A DNA stretch of 64,000 nt from Actinocorallia populi (GTDB taxonomy: Bacteria; Actinomycetota; Actinomycetes; Streptosporangiales; Streptosporangiaceae). A program made the position numbers and the translations under genes. The stretch's first letter is position 1; every line of letters begins with the position of its first letter. The notes under the pieces were generated by a model that made no database searches, had not been told where the DNA came from, and saw nothing but the letters and a program-made list of their open reading frames with translations. Below, in pieces: positions 6,726 through 15,314 of this stretch. The DNA is taken from NCBI RefSeq assembly GCF_002995495.1, contig NZ_PVZV01000004.1, forward strand, positions 62,001-126,000, written 5' to 3'.

Positions 6726-8315
6726 ATGTCCGCAAGCTCTCCCGACCTTGCCGTGCCTCCGGCGCACTCGCCGCCGGAGGCGCGCAGAAGCGCACGGTCC
6801 AACCCCTGGCTGACGCTGATCGCCGTCGCGTTCGGCCTGTTCATGGTGGGTCTCGACGGCAGCGTGGTCTCGATCGCCAACCCCGAGATCGGCCGCGACC
6901 TCAACGCCTCCACCGCCGACCTGCAGTGGGTCACCAACTCCTACCTCCTGGCCCTTGCCGCCGCGCTGATCCTCGGCGGCAAGCTCGGCGACCGCTTCGG
7001 GCGGCGCACGTACTACCTGATCGGCGTGGCCGGGTTCACCGTCGCGTCCGTGGCGATCGGCCTGGCCGGGTCGATCGAGGGCGTCATCGCCTTCCGTGCC
7101 GCGCAGGGCCTCTTCGGCGCGCTGCTGATGCCCAACACCCTCGGCCTGCTGCGCGCGGTCTTCCCGCCGAGGAAGTTCGGCATGGCGGTCGGCATCTGGG
7201 CGATGGTCTCGTCCGTCTCCACCGCGCTGGGTCCGATCGTCGGCGGCCTGCTCGTGCAGCACGTGAACTGGGAGTCGGTCTTCTACATCAACGCGCCCAT
7301 CGGCGTCATCGCCCTGGTGTTCAGCGCGATGGTGCTGCCGCAGAGCAAGAATTCCACCGGCCACCACCGGTTCGACGTCCCCGGCGTCGTCCTGCTGGCC
7401 GCGGGCCTGATCCTGCTGGTCTTCGGCATCGTCAAGGGCGAGACCTGGGGCTGGACCGCGGGCGGCACCCTGGGCTCCATCGCCGCGGGCCTGGCCGTCC
7501 TGGCCTTCTTCGGCTGGTACGAGACGCGCCAGGAGCACCCGCTGCTGCCGATGCGGCTGTTCCGCAACACCGCGCTGACCATCGGCACGGTCATCACGGC
7601 CGTCAACTTCTTCGTCCTGCTCGGCGTGATCTTCTTCGTGATGCTCTACCTGCAGAACGTCCGGGGCTTCAGCCCCGTCGAGGCGGGCGTCCGCACCCTC
7701 CCGCTCAGCCTGGCCTCGGTGGTCGCCGCCCCGCTGGGCGCCGCGCTCACCGAGCGGTTCGGGCCGCGCCTGACGATGCCGCTCGGCATGGCGCTGCAGG
7801 CCGCCGCGTCGTTCGGGATCCTCACCTGGGGCACCGACTCCTCCTACGCCGCCATGTGGCCGCCCTTCATCGCGCTGGGCCTGGGCGTCGGCATGGTGAT
7901 GTCGGCCTCGTCCGAGGCGATCGTCGGCAACGCGCCCGTCAAGGACGCCGGTGTCGCCGGAGGCCTCCAGGCGACGGCGCTGCAGATCGGCGGCGCGATG
8001 GGTACCTCCGTCCTCATCTCCCTGATCGCCGGCCGCGTCGGCTCCACCTTCACCGGCGAGCTGCACGACGCGGGAGTCCCCGGCCCCGTGGCCCACGCCC
8101 TGTCGGAGGCCGAGGACGCCGTCACGATGGGCGTCTCCCCGGTCTCGCCCGACATGCCCCTCCAGCTGAAGACCGCCGTGACCGAGGCCGCGGGCAGCGC
8201 CTTCATGAACGGCGCGCACACCGCCGTCCTCGTCACCGGCATCCTGTGCGTCGCCGGCTGCGTCGTCGCCGCCGTCGGCCTACGGTCCGACCCGAAGGCC
8301 GTCCAGGACGCCTGA
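6726..8315 (+). CDS. MFS drug transporter, DHA2 (EmrB/QacA) family, 14 TM
   Basis: 529 aa. Motif D1 region FMVGLDGSVVSIANPEIGRDL, motif A GGKLGDRFGRRTYYLIG and the antiporter motif C region SSVSTALGPIVGGLLV are visible, and the length fits 14 membrane segments. These proton antiporters export dyes, antibiotics and other amphiphiles from the cytoplasm. GAGGAG lies ~10 bp before the ATG. It is co-transcribed with the MarR gene. Its stop codon lies inside a hairpin shared with the convergent LysR gene. Confidence 0.92.
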   Translation: MSASSPDLAVPPAHSPPEARRSARSNPWLTLIAVAFGLFMVGLDGSVVSIANPEIGRDLNASTADLQWVTNSYLLALAAALILGGKLGDRFGRRTYYLIGVAGFTVASVAIGLAGSIEGVIAFRAAQGLFGALLMPNTLGLLRAVFPPRKFGMAVGIWAMVSSVSTALGPIVGGLLVQHVNWESVFYINAPIGVIALVFSAMVLPQSKNSTGHHRFDVPGVVLLAAGLILLVFGIVKGETWGWTAGGTLGSIAAGLAVLAFFGWYETRQEHPLLPMRLFRNTALTIGTVITAVNFFVLLGVIFFVMLYLQNVRGFSPVEAGVRTLPLSLASVVAAPLGAALTERFGPRLTMPLGMALQAAASFGILTWGTDSSYAAMWPPFIALGLGVGMVMSASSEAIVGNAPVKDAGVAGGLQATALQIGGAMGTSVLISLIAGRVGSTFTGELHDAGVPGPVAHALSEAEDAVTMGVSPVSPDMPLQLKTAVTEAAGSAFMNGAHTAVLVTGILCVAGCVVAAVGLRSDPKAVQDA

Positions 8316-8325
8316 CGTTCAGGCG
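8309..8325. terminator. Hairpin shared by two convergent stop codons
   Basis: CGCCTGA and TCAGGCG with a 3-nt loop; the TGA of the exporter gene and the TGA of the LysR gene (read as TCA) occupy symmetric places in the two arms. Only 3 bp separate the two genes. A bidirectional terminator or stall site is plausible; there is no U tract. Confidence 0.5.
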
Positions 8326-9257
8326 GAGGACGCGATCTCCGCCCCCACCTCGGCCATGAGGCCGCGCAGCCAGACGTGCCCCGCGTCGTGGGTGTGGACG
8401 GGATGCCACCACATGGCCTCGACGAAGGGGACCGGCTCGTAGGGCGGGGCCATCGTGCGGACCGCCGCCCGCCCCTCCAGCCGCCGGGCGAGGCGCTCCT
8501 GGACCAGGGCGATGCGGTCGGTCCCCGCGACGAAGAACGGCAGGGACTGGAAGCTCTCCACCACCACCTCCACCCGCATGTCGAAGCCGAGCAGCTCGAG
8601 CTGCTTGGCCGCCGGCGTGTAGGCGGTCGGGCGGTGGTACAGCCCCGCCCAGGGCGACCTCGCCAGGTCGTCCATCGTGAGATCCACGACCGGGTTGTCG
8701 GCCGCGACCATGCACAACCACCGGTCGTGGAACAGGTCGACCGACGGGTAGCCCGAGATGACGCCGTGCGGCATGAACAGCCCGTCGACCGTGCGCAGGG
8801 CCGTGTCCAGGACGTCCTCGGTGACCGAGGCGACCTGGGTCAGCCGCAGGCGCACCCCCGGGGCCCGCCGCCGGACGGTCCGCGACAGCTCCTCGCCGAG
8901 CACGGCGAGCGCGTAGTCGGACGTCATGATCACGAACTCGCGCTCGGAGGTGAGCGGGTCGAAGTCCGGCTGCGCCGAGAAGACGCGTTCGAGCATCTCG
9001 CAGGCCGACTCGGCCGGCTCCCGCAACGACAACGCCAGCGGGGTCAGCTCGTAGCCGCCGCCGCGGACCCGCACCAGGAGCTCGTCGTCGAAGTGGCGGC
9101 GCAGCCGGGCCAGCGCCGCGCTCATGGCGGGCTGGCTGAGCCCGATCTCCATGCCCGCCCTGGTCACGCTGCGCTCGCGCAGCAGGGCGCGCAGCGCCAC
9201 CACCAGGTTGAGGTCGAGGCTCGCCAGCTGAAGCGACCTGATCATTGGCACATCCAT
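8319..9257 (-). CDS. LysR-family transcriptional regulator (NodD-like)
   Basis: 312 aa. N-terminal HTH: LDLNLVVALRALLRERSVTRAG, GLSQPAMSAALARLRRHFDD; the effector domain begins near residue 95 (EFVIMTSDYALAVLGEEL). This subgroup regulates aromatic catabolism and nodulation genes in response to aromatic ligands. It is divergent from the ring-cleavage operon that starts at 9346, the classic arrangement for a LysR activator of that operon. A TAGTAT element 7 bp before its ATG with no ribosome site suggests a leaderless message. Confidence 0.9.
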   Translation of the reverse strand: MDVPMIRSLQLASLDLNLVVALRALLRERSVTRAGMEIGLSQPAMSAALARLRRHFDDELLVRVRGGGYELTPLALSLREPAESACEMLERVFSAQPDFDPLTSEREFVIMTSDYALAVLGEELSRTVRRRAPGVRLRLTQVASVTEDVLDTALRTVDGLFMPHGVISGYPSVDLFHDRWLCMVAADNPVVDLTMDDLARSPWAGLYHRPTAYTPAAKQLELLGFDMRVEVVVESFQSLPFFVAGTDRIALVQERLARRLEGRAAVRTMAPPYEPVPFVEAMWWHPVHTHDAGHVWLRGLMAEVGAEIASSA

Positions 9258-9294
9258 GTCGTGAATACTAAGTATGGGAACTATCTATTTCCCA
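9258..9294. promoter_or_regulatory. Divergent control region with two inverted repeats
   Basis: ATAC-TAA-GTAT lies at 9265-9275; its reverse strand supplies a TTAGTAT -10 for the LysR gene. TGGGAA (9275-9280) and TTCCCA (9289-9294) are perfect 6-bp arms with an 8-bp spacer on the operon side. These are candidate binding sites for the LysR protein. Confidence 0.5.
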
Positions 9295-9345
9295 AATTCC
9301 GTGATCGGAGCCACATTAGAGGACACCATCACGGAAGGAAACCTC

Positions 9346-10308
9346 GTGGAATCACATTCGTCACCGGCGGGCCCGTTCGCCCTGGGCTCCTTCGCCCTGG
9401 CCGGCCGGGAGTTCGCCGGCCTCGTCGTCGGGGACCGGGTACGGGAGCTGTCCGGTCCTGAGCTGCCCGCCACCACCCGCGGCCTGCTGGCGGAGTGGGA
9501 CCGCGTCCTGCCGCTGCTGACCGGGCTGGCCGCCGCGGGGGACGGCGACTGGCACGACCTGGCCGACCTGAAGGTCCTGGCGCCCGTCGAGCCGCGGCAG
9601 ATCTTCCAGTCCGGCGCCAACTACCGGACCCACGTGATCGACCTGGCCGTGGCCCACCGCCAGAAGGACGACTCGCGCAGCGACGCGGAGATCCGCGAAG
9701 AGGTCGCGGCGATGATGGACCGCCGCGCCGCCGAGGACCTCCCGTACGTGTTCATCGGCCTGCCGAGCGCGATCACCGGCCCGTACGACGACGTCGTCGT
9801 CCCCGGCTGGTGCGCCAAGCCGGACTGGGAGCTGGAACTGGCCGCCGTCATCGGCGAGCCCGCCTATCAGGTGAGCGTCGAAGAGGCACTCGACCACGTC
9901 GCGGCCTACACGATCGCCAACGACGTCACCGCCCGCGAGGCGGTGTTCCGCCGCGACATGCCGGAGATCGGCACCGACTGGATGCGCAGCAAGAACGCCC
10001 CGACGTTCACCCCGCTCGGCCCCTACCTCGTCCCGGCCGCCTTCCTCGGCGACACCGGCGACCTGCGGGTGACCCTCAAGGTCAACGGCAGGGCCTACCA
10101 GGACGAGTCCACCAAGGACATGATCTTCGGCGTCGCCCGGCTGGTCTCCTACATCTCCCAGACCTCCCGGCTGCTGCCCGGCGACCTCGTCCTGACCGGC
10201 AGCCCCGCCGGCAACGGCATGCACTGGGGCGTCCTCCTGCAGGACGGCGACCTCATGGAGGGCTCCATCACCGGCCTCGGCGTCCAGCGCAACCGGGTCG
10301 TGCGATGA
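9346..10308 (+). CDS. Fumarylacetoacetate hydrolase-family protein (first of two)
   Basis: 320 aa. The GTG at 9346 is chosen because AAGGA precedes it by 6 bp; the frame is open further upstream but runs into the operator. C-terminal FAH domain: SGANYRTHVIDLA, metal-ligand acidic residues in KPDWELELAAVIG, NDVTAREAVFRRD, LVLTGSPAGNG. Members hydrolyse or hydrate acyclic products of aromatic ring cleavage such as 2-hydroxymuconate derivatives and acylpyruvates. First gene of a six-gene operon; it overlaps the next start by 4 bp. The exact substrate is unknown. Confidence 0.88.
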   Translation: MESHSSPAGPFALGSFALAGREFAGLVVGDRVRELSGPELPATTRGLLAEWDRVLPLLTGLAAAGDGDWHDLADLKVLAPVEPRQIFQSGANYRTHVIDLAVAHRQKDDSRSDAEIREEVAAMMDRRAAEDLPYVFIGLPSAITGPYDDVVVPGWCAKPDWELELAAVIGEPAYQVSVEEALDHVAAYTIANDVTAREAVFRRDMPEIGTDWMRSKNAPTFTPLGPYLVPAAFLGDTGDLRVTLKVNGRAYQDESTKDMIFGVARLVSYISQTSRLLPGDLVLTGSPAGNGMHWGVLLQDGDLMEGSITGLGVQRNRVVR

Positions 10309-11267
10309 CCCTCGACCGCACCGACCCCGAGGGCGAGATCGCCAAGGCCGCCGAGAAGTACTCCAACTGGGGCCGCTGGGGCGACGACGACGTGCTGGGC
10401 ACCGTCAACTTCCTCACCGAGGCCAAGCGCCGCGAGGGCGCCGCGCTGGTGCGGCGGGGCGTGTCCTTCTCGCTGGCGCAGAGCTTCGACATGAACGGCC
10501 CGCAGAAGGGCTGGCGGCGGCGCACCAACCCCGTCCACACCATGCTCGACACCGGCACCGACGCCGCCCTGGGCAACCAGGGCTTCCCGCACGGCATCGG
10601 CGGCGCGGACGACGTCATCGCGATGCCGCTGCAGTGCTCCACCCAGTGGGACGGCCTCGGCCACATCTTCGACCACGGCAGGGCGTGGAACGGCCGCCCG
10701 GCCGAGAAGGTCGTCACCTCCGACGGCGACCTGGTGACCGGCATCGAGACGCTCGCCGCCCCCATCGTGGGCCGCGGCGTGCTCCTCGACGTCGGCCGGG
10801 TGATCGGCACCGACGGCGAGCTGCCCGACGGCTTCGCCATCACCGAGGAGCACCTCGTCGCGACGGCGGAGGCGCACGGCGTCGCCGTCGGCCGCGGCGA
10901 CATCGTCTGCGTCCGCACGGGCCAGCTCGCCCGCGCCCGCCGCGACGGCTGGGGCGACTACGCCGGAGGCCCCGCACCCGGCCTGTCGTTCACCTCCGCG
11001 GGCTGGCTGCACCGCACCGAGATCGCCGCGATCGCCACCGACACGTGGGGCTTCGAGGTGCGCCCCAACGAGTTCGACGAGGCCTTCCAGCCGCTGCACC
11101 AGGTCGCCATCCCCAACATGGGCCTGCTCATCGGCGAGATGTGGGACCTGGAGGCACTGGCCGCCGACTGCGCCGAGGACGGCGTCCACGAGTTCTTCCT
11201 CACCGCTCCGCCCCTGCCCGTCACCGGAGCGGTGGGCTCCCCCGTCAACCCCCTCGCAGTGAAATGA
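10305..11267 (+). CDS. Cyclase-family hydrolase (PF04199 type)
   Basis: 320 aa from the ATG overlapping the upstream stop (ATGA). The family signature is partly visible: GTVNFLTEAKRREGAALVRRG near the N-terminus, the metal region STQWDGLGHIFDHG at ~105-118 and GRGVLLDVGRVIG. Large members of this family are metal-dependent hydrolases or amidases of aromatic acid pathways and are distantly related to kynurenine formamidase. Its place between an FAH hydrolase and a flavin monooxygenase supports a catabolic step, possibly opening or deacylating a substrate (inference). Confidence 0.82.
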   Translation: MTLDRTDPEGEIAKAAEKYSNWGRWGDDDVLGTVNFLTEAKRREGAALVRRGVSFSLAQSFDMNGPQKGWRRRTNPVHTMLDTGTDAALGNQGFPHGIGGADDVIAMPLQCSTQWDGLGHIFDHGRAWNGRPAEKVVTSDGDLVTGIETLAAPIVGRGVLLDVGRVIGTDGELPDGFAITEEHLVATAEAHGVAVGRGDIVCVRTGQLARARRDGWGDYAGGPAPGLSFTSAGWLHRTEIAAIATDTWGFEVRPNEFDEAFQPLHQVAIPNMGLLIGEMWDLEALAADCAEDGVHEFFLTAPPLPVTGAVGSPVNPLAVK

Positions 11268-11274
11268 GCCCCCT

Positions 11275-12390
11275 GTGAACAGAGTCCTCATCGTCGGCGG
11301 CGGCATCGCCGGCTCGGCCCTGGCGATCCTGCTGGGCCGCGGCGGCCTCGACGTCGAGATCGTGGAGATCAACTCCGACGTCACCGCGCTCGGCTCCGGC
11401 ATCACCCTGCAGGGCAACGCGCTGCGCGTCCTGCGCGACCTGGGCGTCTGGGACGAGGTGCTGCCCCTGGGGTACCCCTTCGACGAGCTGGGCCTGCGCG
11501 CCCCCGACGGCACCGTGCTCGCCGAGCTCCCCGACGCCCGCACCGGCGGCCCCGACCTGCCCGCCACGCTCGGCATGAACCGGCCCGAGCTCGCCGCGGT
11601 CCTGCACAAGGCCGTCAAGGACGCCGGAGCGAAGATCCGGTTCGGCCTGACCGTCGACTCCCTCACCCAGGACGGCGACAGCGTGGAGGTGGCCTTCCGG
11701 GACGGCACCACCGGCACGTACGACCTGGTCGTCGGCGCGGACGGCATCAGCTCCCACATCCGCGGCCTCCTCGGCATCGAGGCCGAGCGCAGGCCCGTCG
11801 GCATGGGCATCTGGCGGATCCACACCCGGCGGCCGCAGGCCGTCCGGCGGACCGACCTCATCTACGGCGGCCCCTGCTACATCGCGGGCTACTGCCCGAC
11901 CAGCGAGACCGAGATGTACGCCTACCTCGTGGAGAAGGCTCGCCCCAAGGGCGCGGTCGCGCCCGCCGACATGGCGGCCGAGATGCACCGGCTCGCGCAG
12001 GGCTACGGCGGCCCGTGGGAGGAGATCCGCGCGGACCTCGCCACCGCGGACCCCGCCCGCATCAACTACACCTGGTTCGAGGCGCTGCTGGTCGAGCGCC
12101 CCTGGAACCGCGGCCGGGTCGTGCTCATCGGCGACGCCGCGCACGCCTGCCCGCCCACCATCGCCCAGGGCGCCGCGATGTGCCTGGAGGACGCGTCCGT
12201 GCTCGCCGAACTGGTCCTGGCCGGTGAGCCCGACCTGTTCGAGAGGTTCATGGACCGCCGCCTCGACCGCGTCCGCGCGGTCGTCGACGCCTCGGTCCAG
12301 CTGTGCGAGTGGCAGCTCGAAGGCAGGCGGGACGCCGACGTCCCCGGCCTGATGGGCCGCGTCGCCACCCTCCTGACGGAGCGCCCATGA
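11275..12390 (+). CDS. FAD-dependent aromatic monooxygenase
   Basis: 371 aa, GTG start. Group A flavoprotein hydroxylase: N-terminal dinucleotide motif VLIVGGGIAGSALAILLGRG, the DG motif TYDLVVGADGISSHIRG and the second FAD motif GRVVLIGDAAHACPPTIAQG. It would hydroxylate an activated aromatic ring using NAD(P)H and O2 and so supply the diol for the downstream extradiol dioxygenase. It overlaps the amidohydrolase start by 4 bp. Confidence 0.9.
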   Translation: MNRVLIVGGGIAGSALAILLGRGGLDVEIVEINSDVTALGSGITLQGNALRVLRDLGVWDEVLPLGYPFDELGLRAPDGTVLAELPDARTGGPDLPATLGMNRPELAAVLHKAVKDAGAKIRFGLTVDSLTQDGDSVEVAFRDGTTGTYDLVVGADGISSHIRGLLGIEAERRPVGMGIWRIHTRRPQAVRRTDLIYGGPCYIAGYCPTSETEMYAYLVEKARPKGAVAPADMAAEMHRLAQGYGGPWEEIRADLATADPARINYTWFEALLVERPWNRGRVVLIGDAAHACPPTIAQGAAMCLEDASVLAELVLAGEPDLFERFMDRRLDRVRAVVDASVQLCEWQLEGRRDADVPGLMGRVATLLTERP

Positions 12391-13379
12391 CCACGATCGA
12401 CGTCCACGCCCACGTCATCCTGCCGGAGATCGAGCAGGCCGTCGCCGGGCGGCCGGGACTGGCCGAGCACAAGGCGCTCGACGCCCGCCGCAACGGCGCC
12501 GAGGCCCTGGCCGTCAGCGGCCCCATGGTCGGCTCGCGGATCCCGAAGCTGACGCAGGTCCCGGTGCGGCTGGCCGACATGGACGCCCAGGGCGTCGACG
12601 TCCAGATCGTCAGCCCGTCCCCGTCGCACTACCACTACTGGGCCGACGCCGACCTGGCCCGCGAGGTGTGGGAGCTGGCGAACAAGGGCACCGCCGCGCA
12701 CTGCGCGCAGGCCCCCGACCGGCTGCGCGGCCTGGGCCTCGTCCCGCTCCAGCACCCCGAGCTGGCGCCGCGGGCCCTGGACCACGCGCTGGAGCAGGGC
12801 CTGCTCGGCGTGGAGATCTCCTCGCACGCGCCGGGCGTCGAGCTGTCCGACCCGCGCCTGGAGGCCTTCTGGGCGCACGCGGCCGAGACGGGCGCGGTCG
12901 TCTTCCTGCACCCGTTCGGCTGCACCCTGGACGAGCGGCTCGACCGCTGGTACCTGTCCAACATCGTCGGGCAGCCCACCGAGAACGCCGTCGCGCTCTC
13001 CCACCTGATCTTCTCCGGGGCGCTGGACCGGCACCCCGAGCTGAAGATCGTCGTCTCGCACGGCGGCGGCTACCTGCCCACCTACCTGGGGCGCGCCGAC
13101 CACGGCTGGCAGGCGCGCCCCGACGCGCGCGGCTGCGCCGAACGCCCCAGCAGCTACCTGCGGCGGCTGTACTTCGACTCCCTCGTCCACGACCCGGGCG
13201 TGCTGCGCGCCCTCGTCGCCGCGGCCGGAGCCGACCGGATCGTCCTCGGCTCGGACTACCCGTTCGACATGGGCGTGGAGGACCCGCTGGAGCGGCTCGC
13301 CGAGGCGGGCCTGTCCGACGCCGACCACCGGGCCATCGCCGGCGCGACGGCCGCCCCTCTCTTCGGAATCAAGGAGTGA
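12387..13379 (+). CDS. Amidohydrolase-family decarboxylase (ACMSD/resorcylate type)
   Basis: 330 aa. N-terminal metal motif TTIDVHAHVILPE (HxH), middle His in FLHPFGC, IVVSHGGGYLPT, and the late Asp in LGSDYPFDMG. This set is typical of ACMSD-like non-oxidative decarboxylases and related hydrolases (2-amino-3-carboxymuconate semialdehyde, gamma-resorcylate, 5-carboxyvanillate). Here it would remove a carboxylate from an aromatic acid or ring-fission product. Tightly coupled in the operon. Confidence 0.87.
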   Translation: MTTIDVHAHVILPEIEQAVAGRPGLAEHKALDARRNGAEALAVSGPMVGSRIPKLTQVPVRLADMDAQGVDVQIVSPSPSHYHYWADADLAREVWELANKGTAAHCAQAPDRLRGLGLVPLQHPELAPRALDHALEQGLLGVEISSHAPGVELSDPRLEAFWAHAAETGAVVFLHPFGCTLDERLDRWYLSNIVGQPTENAVALSHLIFSGALDRHPELKIVVSHGGGYLPTYLGRADHGWQARPDARGCAERPSSYLRRLYFDSLVHDPGVLRALVAAAGADRIVLGSDYPFDMGVEDPLERLAEAGLSDADHRAIAGATAAPLFGIKE

Positions 13380-13381
13380 CC

Positions 13382-14314
13382 ATGCGTCTCATCACGCATC
13401 TGAGGCACGTCGACCTGGCGGTGCCCGACTACGACAAGCAGCGCGAGTTCTACGCCGGAGTCTGGGGGCTGACCGAGGTCGCCAACGACAGCGGCCTGTC
13501 CTTCCTGGCCGCCGAGGGCTCGCCCGAGCAGTACATCATCCGGCTGCGCCAGGCCGACGACAAGCGCCTCGACCTCATCGCGTTCGGCGCCGAGACCCCC
13601 GCCGACGTCGACGCCCTGGCCGAGCGCCTCGGCGGCGCGGGCGTCCGGCTGATCTCCACGCCGGGCGCGATCGACACCCCCGGCGGCGGCTACGGCTTCC
13701 GGTTCTTCGACCTCGACGGCCGCACCGTCGAGATCTCCGCCGACGTGGCGCTGCGCGCCCACCGGAAGCTGGAGCCCAAGGAGTCGGTGCCCGTGCGGCT
13801 CTCGCACGTGGTGCTCAACGCCCCCGACATCGACGCCACGCGGGTCTGGTACGAGACCCATCTGGACTTCGCCCTGTCGGACACGCTGTCCTCGCCGCAC
13901 ATGGGCAAGGTCATGCACTTCATGCGCTGCAACCCCCAGCACCACAGCATGGCCATCGCCAGGGGCCCGCACACCTCGCTGCACCACATCAGCTTCGAGC
14001 TGCGCGGCCTGGACGAGTACATGTACGGCACCGGACGGCTCCTGCGCTCGGGGACCCGCATGATCTGGGGCCCCGGACGCCACCTGGCCGGCGACAACAC
14101 CTTCTCCTACTTCCTCGACCCGCACGGCAACACCGTCGAGTACACCACCGAGCTGGAGGAGCTCGACGAGGACACCTGGCACCCCGGCGTCCACGACTTC
14201 TCCCAGCCCGAGGTCACCGACCAGTGGGGGACGGCCAACCCCATGAACGAGCTGGTGGCCAAGGAGTCCTTCAACGACCCCGACCGCGGCGTCTTCGTCG
14301 CCCCGCCCGTCTGA
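13382..14314 (+). CDS. VOC-family extradiol ring-cleavage dioxygenase
   Basis: 310 aa, AAGGAG 5 bp before the ATG. Two vicinal-oxygen-chelate modules: residues ~5-115 (THLRHVDLAVPDYDKQREFY) and ~140-270. The second holds the Fe(II) ligands: His in VRLSHVVLNAPD, His in TSLHHISFELRG and Glu in PHGNTVEYTTELE. It is a type I extradiol dioxygenase that cleaves a catechol-type diol next to one hydroxyl group. It provides the key evidence that the operon performs meta-cleavage. Confidence 0.92.
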   Translation: MRLITHLRHVDLAVPDYDKQREFYAGVWGLTEVANDSGLSFLAAEGSPEQYIIRLRQADDKRLDLIAFGAETPADVDALAERLGGAGVRLISTPGAIDTPGGGYGFRFFDLDGRTVEISADVALRAHRKLEPKESVPVRLSHVVLNAPDIDATRVWYETHLDFALSDTLSSPHMGKVMHFMRCNPQHHSMAIARGPHTSLHHISFELRGLDEYMYGTGRLLRSGTRMIWGPGRHLAGDNTFSYFLDPHGNTVEYTTELEELDEDTWHPGVHDFSQPEVTDQWGTANPMNELVAKESFNDPDRGVFVAPPV

Positions 14315-14322
14315 GGAGGACC

Positions 14323-15276
14323 ATGCGCTACGCGACCTGCGAACACCGCGGGCGGACCTGGTCCGGCGTCGTCTCCGGCGACGCCGTCCACCCGCTCGGC
14401 ACGCCCCTGCTCCGGCTCATCCAGGAGGGCGGCGAGGCGCTGCGGCGCCACACCGAGGAGGCGCTCGCCGCGCCGGGGATCCCGCTCGCGGACGTCCGGC
14501 TGCTCGCGCCGATCGAGCCCCCAGCCGTCCGCGACTTCGTGGCCTTCGAGGAGCACGTCGAGGGGGTGCGGCGCAGCGTCGACGGCGTCAGCGGCGTCCC
14601 CGACCAGTGGTATGCGGCACCGACGTTCTACTTCACCAACCCCTACGCCGTGATCGGCACCGGGGCGGACGTGCCGGTGCCGCCCGGCAGCGAGGTCCTG
14701 GACTTCGAGCTGGAGGTCGCCGTCATCATCGGCGCGGAGGGCCGCGACCTGACGCCGGAGGAGGCGCGCGACCACATCTTCGGTTACGCGATCTTCAACG
14801 ACTGGTCGGCACGCGACCTGCAGTCCGCCGAGATGAAGGTCGGGCTCGGCCCCTGCAAGGGCAAGGACACGGCGACCACGCTCGGCCCGTGGATCGTCAC
14901 CGCCGACGAGCTGGAGCCCTACCGCGACGCCGACGGCTTCCTGCGCCTGGGCATGTCCGTCGAGGTCAACGGCACCGAGGTCGGCCGCGACCTGCTGTCC
15001 AACATGGGGTGGCCGTTCGAGGAGCTCGTCGCCTACGCCTCGCGCGGCACGGCCGTGCGCCCCGGCGACGTCCTGGGCTCGGGCACCTGCGGCAACGGCG
15101 GCTGCCTGGCCGAGCTGTGGGGTCTGTCGGGGAAGCAGGACCCGCCCCCGCTCCGGCCCGGCGACGTCGTCACCATGACGGTCGAGGGCATCGGCACCAT
15201 CGCCAACACCGTCGTCGAGGGCGTCCCCGTCCGCCCGGTCCCGGCCGCCCGGCCGAGACCCCGCACCCGCCCCTGA
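14323..15276 (+). CDS. Fumarylacetoacetate hydrolase-family protein (second of two)
   Basis: 317 aa, GAGGAGG before the ATG. FAH domain with metal ligands in EVLDFELEVAVIIG and NDWSARDLQSAEM, followed by GPWIVTADELEPY and GDVLGSGTCGNGG. It is clearly different from the first FAH protein (9346-10308), so the pathway probably needs two such steps, for example hydratase and hydrolase. Last gene of the operon, followed by a strong hairpin. Confidence 0.9.
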   Translation: MRYATCEHRGRTWSGVVSGDAVHPLGTPLLRLIQEGGEALRRHTEEALAAPGIPLADVRLLAPIEPPAVRDFVAFEEHVEGVRRSVDGVSGVPDQWYAAPTFYFTNPYAVIGTGADVPVPPGSEVLDFELEVAVIIGAEGRDLTPEEARDHIFGYAIFNDWSARDLQSAEMKVGLGPCKGKDTATTLGPWIVTADELEPYRDADGFLRLGMSVEVNGTEVGRDLLSNMGWPFEELVAYASRGTAVRPGDVLGSGTCGNGGCLAELWGLSGKQDPPPLRPGDVVTMTVEGIGTIANTVVEGVPVRPVPAARPRPRTRP

Positions 15277-15281
15277 GGAAC

Positions 15282-15306
15282 GCGGCCCCGGCCTGGCCGG
15301 GGCCGC
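15282..15306. terminator. Bidirectional terminator between convergent genes
   Basis: GCGGCCCCGGCC and GGCCGGGGCCGC are perfect 12-bp arms around a single T, in the 38-bp gap between the stops of the second FAH gene and the isomerase gene. A U tract is absent, as is usual at this GC content. Confidence 0.75.
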
Positions 15307-15314
15307 GCTCGTTC

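Noticed and set aside
10305-13379. Kynurenine (tryptophan) degradation pathway
   Set aside because: Cyclase, flavin hydroxylase and ACMSD-like genes suggest it, but there is no tryptophan dioxygenase or kynureninase, and the ring-cleaving enzyme is VOC-type rather than 3-hydroxyanthranilate dioxygenase.
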